Part shown: positions 27,694 through 36,430 of the stretch, in pieces
Layout: every line of letters begins with the position of its first letter
How positions within the stretch are numbered: position 1 is the first letter of the stretch
Assembly (NCBI RefSeq): GCF_010548275.1
Contig: NZ_JAAGLT010000001.1
Location: forward strand, 248,001 to 312,000
DNA: 64,000 nucleotides
From: Streptomyces sp. SID12488
GTDB lineage: Bacteria; Actinomycetota; Actinomycetes; Streptomycetales; Streptomycetaceae
Direction of reading: 5' to 3'
Translations under genes and position numbers: made by a program
Notes under the pieces: model-generated
Told to the model about the DNA's origin: nothing
What the model saw: the letters and a program-made list of their open reading frames with translations, nothing else
Database searches by the model: none

Positions 27694-29130
27694 CTAGAAC
27701 GGCTCGAAGTCGTCGAACTCCTGCTGCGCCTCGTCCCGCTCCGCCTGCTGGTCACGTCGCCGCTGCGCAGCGGGCCGCGGCACGTCGAGCCGGTGGTCCT
27801 CCCCACGCCGCCCGAGCATCTCCGCCCCCGCCATGACCGTGGGCTCCCAGTCGAACACCACGGCGTTGTCCTCGGGACCGATGGCGACGCCGTCACCCGA
27901 CCGGGCCCCGGCCTTCATCAACTTGTCCTCGACACCGAGCCGGTTGAGCCGGTCGGCGAGGTAACCGACCGCCTCGTCGTTGCTGAAGTCGGTCTGGCGC
28001 ACCCAGCGTTCGGGCTTCTCGCCCCGAACCCGGAACAGCCCGTCCTCCTCCTGGACGACGGTGAAGCCCGCGTCGTCGACGGCCTTCGGCCGGATGACGA
28101 TCCGGGTCGCCTCCTCCTTGGGCTTGGCGGCCCGCGCCTTGCCGACCACGTCGGCGAGCGCGAACGACAGCTCCTTCAGCCCGATATGGGCGACGGCGGA
28201 CACCTCGTACACCTGGTACCCGCGAGCCTCCAGCTCGGGCCGCACCATCTCGGCGAGATCCAGACCGTCCGGCACGTCGACCTTGTTGAGGACGACGATC
28301 CGCGGCCGGTTCCCCAGCCCGCCGTACTGCTTCAGCTCCTCCTCGATCATGTCGAGGTCGGAGACGGGATCACGCTCGGACTCCAGCGTCGCCGTGTCGA
28401 GCACGTGCACGAGCACACTGCACCGCTCCACGTGCCGCAGGAACTCCAGTCCGAGCCCCTTGCCCTGGCTGGCCCCCGGAATGAGCCCGGGCACATCGGC
28501 GATGGTGTAGACGGTCGAGCCGGCGGTCACCACACCCAGGTTGGGCACAAGCGTCGTGAACGGATAGTCGGCGATCTTCGGCTTGGCAGCGCTGAGCACC
28601 GAGATCAGCGACGACTTACCGGCACTCGGATACCCCACGAGTGCCACGTCGGCGACCGTCTTCAGCTCCAGGACGATGTCCTGGAGTCCTCCGGGCACGC
28701 CGAGCAGCGCGAACCCGGGCGCCTTGCGCCGGGCCGAGGACAGCGCGGCGTTGCCGAGCCCGCCCCGCCCGCCCTCCGCGACGACGTACGAGGTCCCGTG
28801 CCCGACCAGGTCGGCGAGCACGTTGCCGTCCTTGTCGAGGACGACAGTCCCGTCCGGCACCGGCAGAACCAGGTCCTGCCCGTCCTTGCCGGACCGGTTG
28901 CCGCCCTCGCCGGGCTTGCCGCTGGTGGCCTTGCGGTGCGGGGAGTGGTGGTAGTCGAGCAGCGTGGTGACGGACTGGTCGACGGTGAGGGTCACGTCCC
29001 CGCCCCGTCCGCCGTTGCCGCCGTCGGGCCCGCCCAGCGGCTTGAACTTCTCACGGTGGACGGAGGCACAGCCGTGACCTCCGCTACCCGCGGCGACATG
29101 CAGCTCGACGCGGTCCACGAAGGTGGTCAT
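27694..29130 (-). CDS. obgE: Obg GTPase (CgtA)
   Basis: A 478-residue ribosome-associated GTPase. The Gly-rich Obg fold opens the protein ([35 protein letters not shown]). The G domain carries [13 protein letters not shown], the [16 protein letters not shown] switch II region and NKVDVPDG. An OCT domain and an acidic tail ([12 protein letters not shown]) end the protein. GGAGG upstream fixes the ATG. In Streptomyces Obg senses GTP and influences the onset of aerial growth. It lies downstream of rplU and rpmA, with a hairpin in between. Confidence 0.98.
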   Translation of the reverse strand: MTTFVDRVELHVAAGSGGHGCASVHREKFKPLGGPDGGNGGRGGDVTLTVDQSVTTLLDYHHSPHRKATSGKPGEGGNRSGKDGQDLVLPVPDGTVVLDKDGNVLADLVGHGTSYVVAEGGRGGLGNAALSSARRKAPGFALLGVPGGLQDIVLELKTVADVALVGYPSAGKSSLISVLSAAKPKIADYPFTTLVPNLGVVTAGSTVYTIADVPGLIPGASQGKGLGLEFLRHVERCSVLVHVLDTATLESERDPVSDLDMIEEELKQYGGLGNRPRIVVLNKVDVPDGLDLAEMVRPELEARGYQVYEVSAVAHIGLKELSFALADVVGKARAAKPKEEATRIVIRPKAVDDAGFTVVQEEDGLFRVRGEKPERWVRQTDFSNDEAVGYLADRLNRLGVEDKLMKAGARSGDGVAIGPEDNAVVFDWEPTVMAGAEMLGRRGEDHRLDVPRPAAQRRRDQQAERDEAQQEFDDFEPF

Positions 29131-29200
29131 GGGATGTGCCTCCAGTTACGTACGAAAGTCTTCGGGCAGAGAACTACGAGCTCTCTGCTCAGGTAAAACA

Positions 29201-29249
29201 CGCGAAAGGCGGACCCGCTTCCCGTGAGGGAAGTGAGGTCCGCCTCGCG
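29201..29249 (-). terminator. Hairpin between rpmA and obgE
   Basis: AGGCGGACC at 29207-29215 pairs with GGTCCGCCT at 29237-29245, with an inner CTTCCC/GGGAAG stem and outer CGCG pairs. It lies 11 bases past the rpmA stop. It may lower readthrough into obgE rather than stop it fully. Confidence 0.7.
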
Positions 29250-29259
29250 AAAGAACCGA

Positions 29260-29514
29260 TCAGGCGACCGGAACGATGTTCACGACCTTGCGACCACGGT
29301 GGGTACCGAACTCCACCGCACCGGCGGCCAGCGCGAACAGCGTGTCGTCCTTGCCACGGCCGACGCTCGCGCCGGGGTGGAAGTGGGTGCCACGCTGGCG
29401 GACCAGGATCTCACCGGCGTTGACGACCTGACCGCCGAAGCGCTTCACGCCGAGCCGCTGAGCATTTGAGTCGCGACCGTTCCGAGTGGACGATGCGCCC
29501 TTCTTGTGTGCCAT
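29260..29514 (-). CDS. rpmA: 50S ribosomal protein L27
   Basis: An 84-residue L27. It opens [20 protein letters not shown], the conserved amino tail that reaches the peptidyl-transferase centre, followed by [20 protein letters not shown] and [19 protein letters not shown]. There is no amino-terminal extension of the kind cleaved in Firmicutes. It follows rplU by 16 bases in the usual rplU-rpmA pair. Confidence 0.98.
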   Translation of the reverse strand: MAHKKGASSTRNGRDSNAQRLGVKRFGGQVVNAGEILVRQRGTHFHPGASVGRGKDDTLFALAAGAVEFGTHRGRKVVNIVPVA

Positions 29515-29530
29515 GTCTCAGTCCCTACCC

Positions 29531-29851
29531 TTACTTCGCAGCCGCGGGGATCTCAGTGACCTTGATCGCCGTGTACTGCTGGCGGTGGCCCTGACGACGG
29601 CGGTAGCCGGTCTTGTTCTTGTAGCGAAGGATGTCGATCTTGACGCCCTTGTGGTGATCCACGATCTCGGCCTGGACCTTGATGCCGGCCAGGACCCACG
29701 GGTCGCTGGTCACAGCGTCGCCGTCGACAACGAGCAGGGTCGAGAGCTCGACCGTGTCGCCAACCTTGGCAGTGGAAATCTTGTCAACCTCAACGATGTC
29801 GCCGACAGCAACCTTGTGCTGGCGACCACCGCTGCGCACGATGGCGTACAC
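29531..29851 (-). CDS. rplU: 50S ribosomal protein L21
   Basis: A 106-residue L21 starting at a GTG ([17 protein letters not shown]), with the signature [20 protein letters not shown] near the end. A long upstream in-frame extension exists, but the family begins with this Tyr-Ala-Ile-Val. The first gene of the rplU-rpmA unit. A strong promoter lies 160 bases upstream, leaving an mRNA leader of about 150 nt. Confidence 0.98.
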   Translation of the reverse strand: MYAIVRSGGRQHKVAVGDIVEVDKISTAKVGDTVELSTLLVVDGDAVTSDPWVLAGIKVQAEIVDHHKGVKIDILRYKNKTGYRRRQGHRQQYTAIKVTEIPAAAK

Positions 29852-30013
29852 GCAGATCTCACTCTCTCGCTCGGGAACGACACCCCCGCAGTCCAGCCGC
29901 CCGGCAAAAGCGAGTGGCCTCTCCCGCCGCACCGAAATGCCCGGTGCTCAGGAGGACGAGGTTTACGGGGATGTGGCGCGTCACGGAAAAAACTATGGAC
30001 ACGCCGACACTGA

Positions 30014-30042
30014 AGATTACGGGCCTGACCTGAAGGGGTCAA
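30014..30042 (-). promoter_or_regulatory. Promoter of rplU-rpmA
   Basis: On the minus strand TTGACC (30037-30042) and TAATCT (30014-30019) are separated by exactly 17 bases. This is the best housekeeping-type promoter I found in the window. The rest of the 29852-30190 gap is leader and the 3' flank of rne. No ORF is supported there, and I could not define a regulatory fold in the leader. Confidence 0.7.
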
Positions 30043-30190
30043 ACCGAGCCCCTTTCCCCCGCTCACGAGGCTCACAAACCCCACTGCCCACTCCGACGGC
30101 CTACAGCCTTCCACGACGACGGCCCGCCCGGAGAAACCCGAACGGACCGTCGCACTGCCGCACCACCGGCTCAGGCAGCCGGGGAGGGGA

Positions 30191-33100
30191 TCAGCCCTCC
30201 GTGCCCGCCGAGACCGACGTCTGCGCCGACTGCTCGGCCGCCGCACCCGTCTTCTTCGACGCCGCCGACGAAGTCTTCTTCGCCGTCACCTTCTTGGCGG
30301 CCGTCGTCGTCTTCTTGGCGGCCGTCTTCTTCACCGCCGCGGTCTTCTTCGCGACGGTCTTCTTGGCCGTGGTCGCCTTCTTGGCGGCGGTCTTGCGCGG
30401 CGTCTTCCTGGCGGGAACCGCGTCCTCGGACTCGGATTCGGCCTCGGCCGCATCGGCAGGCGCCGAAGGCTCGGTGGCCACCGGGACGACCACGACGGCC
30501 GCCTCCTCGGACGAGGTGGACACGGTGGCCTTGCGCACGGCACGTCGCCTCGGCCGGGCCGGAGCCGCGCTGTCGGTCGCCACGGCCGCCGCGGTGTCCA
30601 CGGGGGCCTCGACCGGAGCCGGAGCCGCCACGGGTTCCACAACCGTCTCGGCGACGACCGTCACCACGGTCTCGGCCGCGGCCTCGTCGGCCGCCTTCGG
30701 CGAACCGGCCGGAGCCGACACCTGGCGGGTGGCCCGCCGACGCGTACGCCCCTTGGGAGCCGCGTCGTCCTGCACCGCGACCGGAGCCTCGACGACCTGC
30801 GCCTCGGCGGCCGGCGTCTCGACGACCGGATCCTCGACAGCCACGGGCTCGGCGTGAGCCACGACCTCCGGCACCGCGACCGGAGCCGTGTCCGCGACCA
30901 CCGGAGCCTCGGCGACGAGGGCCTCGGCCGTACGGGCATCAGAGCCACGTCCGTGAGCCGCGCGGGACTCGGACCTGGGCGCCCCCGCCGGAGCCGAGGA
31001 CCGCCTGCTCGCGCGTCGCCTCGAACGGCCACCGCGGCCGGCCGCCGCCTCCGCCTCGGCGGCGCTGTTGTACAGCTCGTCGTCGGGCTCGAAGAAGGGC
31101 TCCGGCGCCGCGACCTCGGCGGCGACCTCGGCCTCGGTCTCCTCGACGGCCTCGATCTCCTCCTCGGCCTCGTCCACGATCACATCGTGCTCGTGGGTGT
31201 GCTCGTTCTCGGCGCCGCCACGGCCGCGCTTCTTGCGCTTGCCGCCGCCTCCGTTGGAGGTCGGCTGCTCCATGTGCACGATGACACCGCGGCCGTTGCA
31301 GTGGACGCAGGTCTCGGAGAAGGACTCCAGGAGGCCCTGTCCGACCCGCTTCCGGGTCATCTGGACCAGGCCCAGCGAGGTGACCTCCGCCACCTGGTGC
31401 TTCGTACGGTCGCGGCCCAGGCATTCCAGCAGGCGCCGCAGCACGAGATCCCGGTTCGACTCCAGAACCATGTCGATGAAGTCGATGACGACGATGCCGC
31501 CCAGGTCGCGCAGCCGCAGCTGGCGCACGATCTCCTCGGCCGCCTCCAGGTTGTTCCTGGTGACCGTCTCCTCCAGGTTGCCGCCCTGGCCGGTGAACTT
31601 ACCGGTGTTGACGTCGACGACGATCATCGCCTCGGTCTTGTCGATCACCAGCGAACCGCCGCTGGGCAGCCACACCTTGCGGTCGAGCGCCTTGGCGAGC
31701 TGCTCGTCGATGCGGTACGTCGCGAAGACGTCGACCTCGGAGGTCCACTTCGACAGCCGGTCGACCAGGTCCGGGGCCACGTGGGACACGTACCCGTGGA
31801 TGGTCTGCCAGGCCTCGTCACCGCTGACGATGACCTTGGTGAAGTCCTCGTTGAAGATGTCGCGCACGACGCGGACGGTCATGTCCGGCTCGCCGTACAG
31901 CAGGCACGGGGCGTTCGAGCTGCCGCCGGCGCCCTTCGACTTCTTCTCGATCTCCTCCCACTGCGCCTGGAGCCGCTCGACGTCACGGCGCAGCTCGTCC
32001 TCGCTCGCGCCCTCTGCGGCGGTGCGCACGATGACGCCCGCGTCCTCGGGGACGATCTTCTTGAGGATGGTCTTCAGACGCGCGCGCTCGGTGTCGGGCA
32101 GCTTGCGGCTGATGCCGGTCATCGACCCCTCGGGGACGTAGACCAGGTAACGGCCCGGAAGCGAGACCTGGCTCGTCAGACGGGCGCCCTTGTGGCCGAT
32201 CGGGTCCTTCGTGACCTGCACGAGCACCGGCTGCCCGGACTTCAGCGCGCTCTCGATGCGCCGCGGCCCGTGGGCCATCCCCAGCGCCTCGAAGTTGACC
32301 TCACCGGCGTACAGGACGGCGTTGCGCCCCTTGCCGATGTCGATGAACGCGGCCTCCATGGAGGGCAGCACGTTCTGCACCTTGCCCAGGTACACGTTGC
32401 CGACGTACGAGGTCGACTGCTCCTTGTTGACGTAGTGCTCGACGAGCACGTTGTCCTCGAGGACACCGATCTGGGTGCGGTCGCCGTACTGGCGTACGAC
32501 CATCACGCGTTCGACTGCCTCGCGGCGGGCCAGGAACTCGGCCTCGGTGATGATCGGAACGCGTCGGCGGCCCTGCTCACGGCCTTCCCGGCGACGCTGC
32601 TTCTTGGCCTCGAGGCGCGTCGAGCCCTTGATGGACTGCACCTCGTCGCTCGGGTGCTCGTCCCTCTTGGGGCGCGGCTCACGGACCTTGACGATCGTGC
32701 GCTCGGGGTCGCTGTCGACGAGCACGGGCTCGCTCTCGCCGGACGAGTCACCGGCGCGACGCCGACGACGGCGACGGCGACGGCTGCTCGCGGAACCGGA
32801 ACCGCCCGGCTCGTCGCGCTCGTCCTCCTCGGCGTCCTCGTCCACCTGGTCGGTGGTGTCCTCGTCGGCCTGCGCGGCCTGGTCGCCGGCGTAGTCGTCG
32901 TCTCCGGAGTCGCTGTCGGAGTCGGCGGACTCGCCCCGGCGCCTACGACGGCCACCGCGGCGGCGGCGCCGGCGTGAACCGGGGCCCTCCTCCTCGCCGT
33001 CGTCGTCGGTGTCGGCGTCGGGCTCGGCGGACTCGTAGGCGTCGTCGACGCCCTCGGTCTCCTCCGGCTCCTCCACCACGACGGGCGCGGCGGCCACGGG

Positions 33101-33991
33101 CTCCTCGTCGCCACCCCGGCGACGACGCCGACGGCGCGGCGTCTGCTCCTCGACGACGGTCTCGGCGACCGGAGCGGCCTCGACGACCTCTTCCTGCACT
33201 TCTTCTTCGACGTCCTCTGCCGCCTCGGCGGCAGCCGCCGCAGCGGCCCGCTCGGCCGTCTGGAACATCGGCTCGGTGAAGACGGGCGCCTGGAACACGG
33301 CGACCGCGGGACGCGCGGGGCGTCGCCCACCCTCGCTCTCACCGTTCTTGACGGCGGGCGCGGGCGCGGAGAAACCGACAGCGGCCGTACGGGCGACCCG
33401 ACGACGCCCGCGACGCGGCGCGGCGTCCTCGGCATCAACGGTCTCGGGCTCGGCTGCCACCTCGGCCTTGGCGACCTCCGCGACAACAACGGGGGCCGGA
33501 GCCTCCGGGGTCGCGGCCTCGGTCTCGGCGGCGGGCGTGGAGACCCGGCGCGTGGCCCGGCGACGGGCACGTGGAGCAGGCGCGGCCTCCTCCACGGCGG
33601 CGGGGGCCTCGACGGCCACACCCTCCTCGTCGCTCTTGTCGCCCTGCTCGCCGCTCTCCTCGGCAGTCGGGGCGGATACGGCGGGCGCGGCGGCCTCAGC
33701 GGGCGCACCGGCGGGCGCGGACGCGCGCCGGGTGGCCCGACGACGCGTACGAGGAGCGGGCGCGGCCTCTTCCTCGGCGTTCCCGGCGTGCTGATCAGTG
33801 TCTGCGGCCTCGGCGGCCGGTATGGCCGGCGCTGTGGTCTCGGCCACAGCTGCGGCTTCGGTCCCGGCGACAGGCGGTCCCGCGGGGCGGGAAGCCGCGC
33901 GGCGCCGACGGCGCGGCGGCAGGGTGTCGCTGGGGGTGTCGTGTGCGGAACCCTCGATGGGCTCCGAAGCGGTCTCGGTCGGTTCGAGCAT
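30191..33991 (-). CDS. rne: RNase E/G with long disordered, repeat-bearing extensions
   Basis: A 1266-residue endoribonuclease that processes rRNA and decays mRNA. The catalytic core sits in the middle. It has an S1 domain (TSYVGNVYLGKVQNVLPSME), metal-binding Asp in VVDVNTGKF (about residue 793) and in VVIDFIDM (about 837), and a zinc-link Cys pair in CVHCNGRG. The amino part (about 510 residues) is Ala/Glu/Val-rich with Arg clusters. The carboxy part is similar and ends in a Lys/Ala-rich histone-H1-like tail (AAKKATTAKKTVAKKTAAVK and on). A module like RTRRRATRRxSAPAG recurs at least six times on both sides of the core. The ATG is preceded by GGGAGAA. The extensions probably bind RNA and partners. 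Confidence 0.95.
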   Translation of the reverse strand: MLEPTETASEPIEGSAHDTPSDTLPPRRRRRAASRPAGPPVAGTEAAAVAETTAPAIPAAEAADTDQHAGNAEEEAAPAPRTRRRATRRASAPAGAPAEAAAPAVSAPTAEESGEQGDKSDEEGVAVEAPAAVEEAAPAPRARRRATRRVSTPAAETEAATPEAPAPVVVAEVAKAEVAAEPETVDAEDAAPRRGRRRVARTAAVGFSAPAPAVKNGESEGGRRPARPAVAVFQAPVFTEPMFQTAERAAAAAAAEAAEDVEEEVQEEVVEAAPVAETVVEEQTPRRRRRRRGGDEEPVAAAPVVVEEPEETEGVDDAYESAEPDADTDDDGEEEGPGSRRRRRRGGRRRRRGESADSDSDSGDDDYAGDQAAQADEDTTDQVDEDAEEDERDEPGGSGSASSRRRRRRRRRAGDSSGESEPVLVDSDPERTIVKVREPRPKRDEHPSDEVQSIKGSTRLEAKKQRRREGREQGRRRVPIITEAEFLARREAVERVMVVRQYGDRTQIGVLEDNVLVEHYVNKEQSTSYVGNVYLGKVQNVLPSMEAAFIDIGKGRNAVLYAGEVNFEALGMAHGPRRIESALKSGQPVLVQVTKDPIGHKGARLTSQVSLPGRYLVYVPEGSMTGISRKLPDTERARLKTILKKIVPEDAGVIVRTAAEGASEDELRRDVERLQAQWEEIEKKSKGAGGSSNAPCLLYGEPDMTVRVVRDIFNEDFTKVIVSGDEAWQTIHGYVSHVAPDLVDRLSKWTSEVDVFATYRIDEQLAKALDRKVWLPSGGSLVIDKTEAMIVVDVNTGKFTGQGGNLEETVTRNNLEAAEEIVRQLRLRDLGGIVVIDFIDMVLESNRDLVLRRLLECLGRDRTKHQVAEVTSLGLVQMTRKRVGQGLLESFSETCVHCNGRGVIVHMEQPTSNGGGGKRKKRGRGGAENEHTHEHDVIVDEAEEEIEAVEETEAEVAAEVAAPEPFFEPDDELYNSAAEAEAAAGRGGRSRRRASRRSSAPAGAPRSESRAAHGRGSDARTAEALVAEAPVVADTAPVAVPEVVAHAEPVAVEDPVVETPAAEAQVVEAPVAVQDDAAPKGRTRRRATRQVSAPAGSPKAADEAAAETVVTVVAETVVEPVAAPAPVEAPVDTAAAVATDSAAPARPRRRAVRKATVSTSSEEAAVVVVPVATEPSAPADAAEAESESEDAVPARKTPRKTAAKKATTAKKTVAKKTAAVKKTAAKKTTTAAKKVTAKKTSSAASKKTGAAAEQSAQTSVSAGTEG

Positions 33992-34256
33992 GCGGGCGGT
34001 TCTCCCGTCAGGCTCCCGGGCGCCGCGCACCTGGTCCGGCTTGGGTGCCGGTGACGTCCGCGGCTCGCGCAGTGCGCGGTGCCGCCGTCCGGGGCGCGGG
34101 CGCCGCACGGGAGCTCTCTGTGTCCTGTCTCGCCGGTTCCGTACGCCATGTTGCGTACGGCCTGGCGAAAGTCTTGTGGTCGGTACGCTGCCCGACCCAG
34201 GTGGCTCCCGAGTCCGAGGGCGGCGCTACGACGTGCGTCCCTTCGCGGGACCTTCC
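33992..34256 (-). other. rne 5' region
   Basis: A 265-bp gap between the DUF2344 gene and rne. It contains one clear small hairpin, CCGTACG (34139-34145) with CGTACGG (34154-34160). No ORF with convincing codon use is present. It presumably holds the rne promoter and leader; autoregulation through the leader, as in E. coli, cannot be judged. Confidence 0.4.
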
Positions 34257-35057
34257 TTACGCCGGCGCCTGCGACGCGGCGGCAGTCGAAGTGGCCATGG
34301 AGAGGGCCACCGCTGCCTCGCGGTCGGGCGCGAGCGGGTCGGTCACCGTGCCGGTCTCTTCATCGAACAGCCCCTGCGCCAGCCTGGTCACCCCTGCGGG
34401 GACCGGCGGCGCCAGGTCGGCCACGGCGCGAAGACCGGACAGAACGTCGTCGGGTCGAACAGCAGGCGTCACGTGCCGAACAACCAGCCGCAGTATCGCA
34501 CAAGGCTGGTCGCTAGGCCTATCAGTCTGTGGACTGTGCGTCTCGACACGTGTCTCAACGCCTGCTTCACATGCCTCAAGGCCCTCTACCGGACCTCGGG
34601 CATCGAAGGTTCTCATGCCGTTCTTGGCGAGGCGCTGGACCTCGACGATCTCGGCGGCGTTGAAGATGTCGACGGCGCGGCGCGCGTCTTCGAGCGCCAC
34701 ACCTTCCAGCCGCAGCTCCCATACGGAAGCCGTGAGCCGGTCGGCGAGCCCGGAGGTCCGGGCCTCGACCGCGTCGACGATGTCGAGCCCGGTGGGCAGC
34801 GACTCGTCGAGCAGCTCACGCAGCTTGTCGGGATCGCGCGCTTCGGTGAGCGCGATCTCCAGGTACTCGGCCTCACTGCCCGTGCCGGTGGCTGCGGCAT
34901 TGGCGTACGACACCTTCGGATGCGGCGTGAACCCCGCCGAGTAGGCCATCGGCACCTCGGCACGGCGCAGCGCACGCTCGAAAGCGCGCTGGAAGTCACG
35001 GTGGCTGGTGAACCGGAGGCGGCCGCGCTTGGTGTAGCGCAGTCTGATGCGCTGCAC
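34257..35057 (-). CDS. DUF2344 / radical-SAM-associated protein (TIGR03936 type)
   Basis: A 266-residue protein whose opening (RIRLRYTKRGRLRFTSHRDF) and AYSAGFTPHPKVSYANA block are the DUF2344 hallmark. In many bacteria this protein is encoded next to, or fused to, a radical SAM/B12 protein, which here lies about 5 kb away at 40029. Function of the pair is not established. The GTG start has no strong Shine-Dalgarno sequence. The carboxy tail is Ala/Ser-rich. It is transcribed toward rne with a 265-bp gap. Confidence 0.88.
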   Translation of the reverse strand: MQRIRLRYTKRGRLRFTSHRDFQRAFERALRRAEVPMAYSAGFTPHPKVSYANAAATGTGSEAEYLEIALTEARDPDKLRELLDESLPTGLDIVDAVEARTSGLADRLTASVWELRLEGVALEDARRAVDIFNAAEIVEVQRLAKNGMRTFDARGPVEGLEACEAGVETRVETHSPQTDRPSDQPCAILRLVVRHVTPAVRPDDVLSGLRAVADLAPPVPAGVTRLAQGLFDEETGTVTDPLAPDREAAVALSMATSTAAASQAPA

Positions 35058-35105
35058 CGCGGGTGCGGGCGGCGGGCCTTCGGGCTGTCGCTTGCCCAGT
35101 GTCGC

Positions 35106-36389
35106 TCAGTCCTTCGTGAGTGCGGTCGTACTGCTACCTAGAGTACGTCCGTCGGCGCTTCCTGGTTCCCGACGGGGCGCCGGGACCGCCTGCGGACGCT
35201 CCTCGCGCGGCTCCCCGAAGACCATCCGGCGGAAGTCGGCGCGCGCCTGTCGTGCCGAGTCGCGCGCCGCGGCCAGCGCCTGCCGGGTGACCCGGCCCAC
35301 ACTGCGCGCGGCCTCGGCGGCGGGCCGCAGAACGGCGTCCCGCACGAAATGCCCGACGGGCGTCAGCACGGCCCGGTACGCCCAGCGCACGGGCTCCACG
35401 AAGGTCCACCGAAGGAGGGTCCCCAGGAACCGTCCGACAGCGAGGGAGATGTACCCGGCGATGCGCCAGGCATGCCCGAGCGCGGTACCGATCTCGTGCC
35501 CGATCACGGCGAGGACGCGTCCCACGGGCACCAGGACCCAGCGCCACAGCGCGAGCGCGGGCAGCACGAGGAGCAGGCGCAGCACCCAGTGGAGAACGAA
35601 CCCGATCCCCGTGACCCCCATGGCCACGAGCCACGCGACCCCCTGTACACACCAGGCGATCGCTTTGCCGACCGGCGTGAGGACCCACTCGTACAGCCAC
35701 CGCGCGGGTACGACGACCAGGTACCGCACGAGCCACACGGCGACGCCGTACACACCGAGCCCGACGGCGGCGATCACAGCCCCGAGACCTCTGAGCACCC
35801 ACAGCACCCCATGTCCCGCGGGTGTGAGCACGCGCGCGTAGAGCCATCCGAGCCCCGCGCCGATCCCCCGGAACACCCACAGCACCCCGTGCCCCACAGG
35901 CGTGAGCACGCGCGCGTAGAGCCACCCCAACCCCGCTCCGATCCCCCGGAACACCCAGACGACCCCCTGGCCGAGAGGCGTCAGCACATGCCGGAAGAGC
36001 CACACCAGCGGTACGACGACGAGCACTTTCCCGAGCCAGCCGAGCGCCTTGCCGAGGGGCACGACGACGTACCGCCACAGTCCGACGAACGGCCAGACGA
36101 AGACGGCCCGCGCGACCCAGGCCAGCGCCCGCCCGAGGGGCCGCAGCACCGCGTCCGTCAGGAGGCGCCCGCCAACGACGAGCCCGTCCCACACCATGCG
36201 CACCGGCACGACCAGCACAAGCACCACGATTCGCACAGGGATGCGAATCGCAACGACGAGACACCCTTCGGGCTGCCGCTCGGGCTGCCGCGCCTCGGCG
36301 GCCGGTTTCTCCAGATCCATACCGACATAGACGCGCCAACCCCCTGTACGGATGCGGTGTACCCGAAAAGTGATCAGGACGAGGGACAT
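35106..36389 (-). CDS. Polytopic membrane protein with Trp-rich tandem repeats, unknown function
   Basis: A 427-residue protein (start uncertain: the ATG at 36389 has AGAGG ten bases upstream; an ATG at 36320 is an alternative). From about residue 90 it is built of repeated units such as VLTPVGHGVLWVFRGIGAGL followed by GWLYARV. Two units are nearly identical at protein and DNA level (35827-35980), with degenerate relatives on both sides (VPLGKALGWLGKVLV; VLTPVGKAIAWCVQGVAWLV). The repeats are hydrophobic with conserved Trp, Gly and Pro. The carboxy end is basic and soluble. No family recognised. It could be an array of amphipathic or re-entrant helices. It is divergent from the serine hydrolase. 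Confidence 0.72.
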   Translation of the reverse strand: MSLVLITFRVHRIRTGGWRVYVGMDLEKPAAEARQPERQPEGCLVVAIRIPVRIVVLVLVVPVRMVWDGLVVGGRLLTDAVLRPLGRALAWVARAVFVWPFVGLWRYVVVPLGKALGWLGKVLVVVPLVWLFRHVLTPLGQGVVWVFRGIGAGLGWLYARVLTPVGHGVLWVFRGIGAGLGWLYARVLTPAGHGVLWVLRGLGAVIAAVGLGVYGVAVWLVRYLVVVPARWLYEWVLTPVGKAIAWCVQGVAWLVAMGVTGIGFVLHWVLRLLLVLPALALWRWVLVPVGRVLAVIGHEIGTALGHAWRIAGYISLAVGRFLGTLLRWTFVEPVRWAYRAVLTPVGHFVRDAVLRPAAEAARSVGRVTRQALAAARDSARQARADFRRMVFGEPREERPQAVPAPRREPGSADGRTLGSSTTALTKD

Positions 36390-36430
36390 CGGCCGTAAAC
36401 CTCTGACTTGAGTCCTGCCAGAATGCGTGG

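Noticed and set aside
35827..35980. Near-identical tandem DNA repeats as an assembly error
   Set aside because: Units differ at several silent positions, and more diverged units of the same pattern continue on both sides, so it is a true protein repeat.
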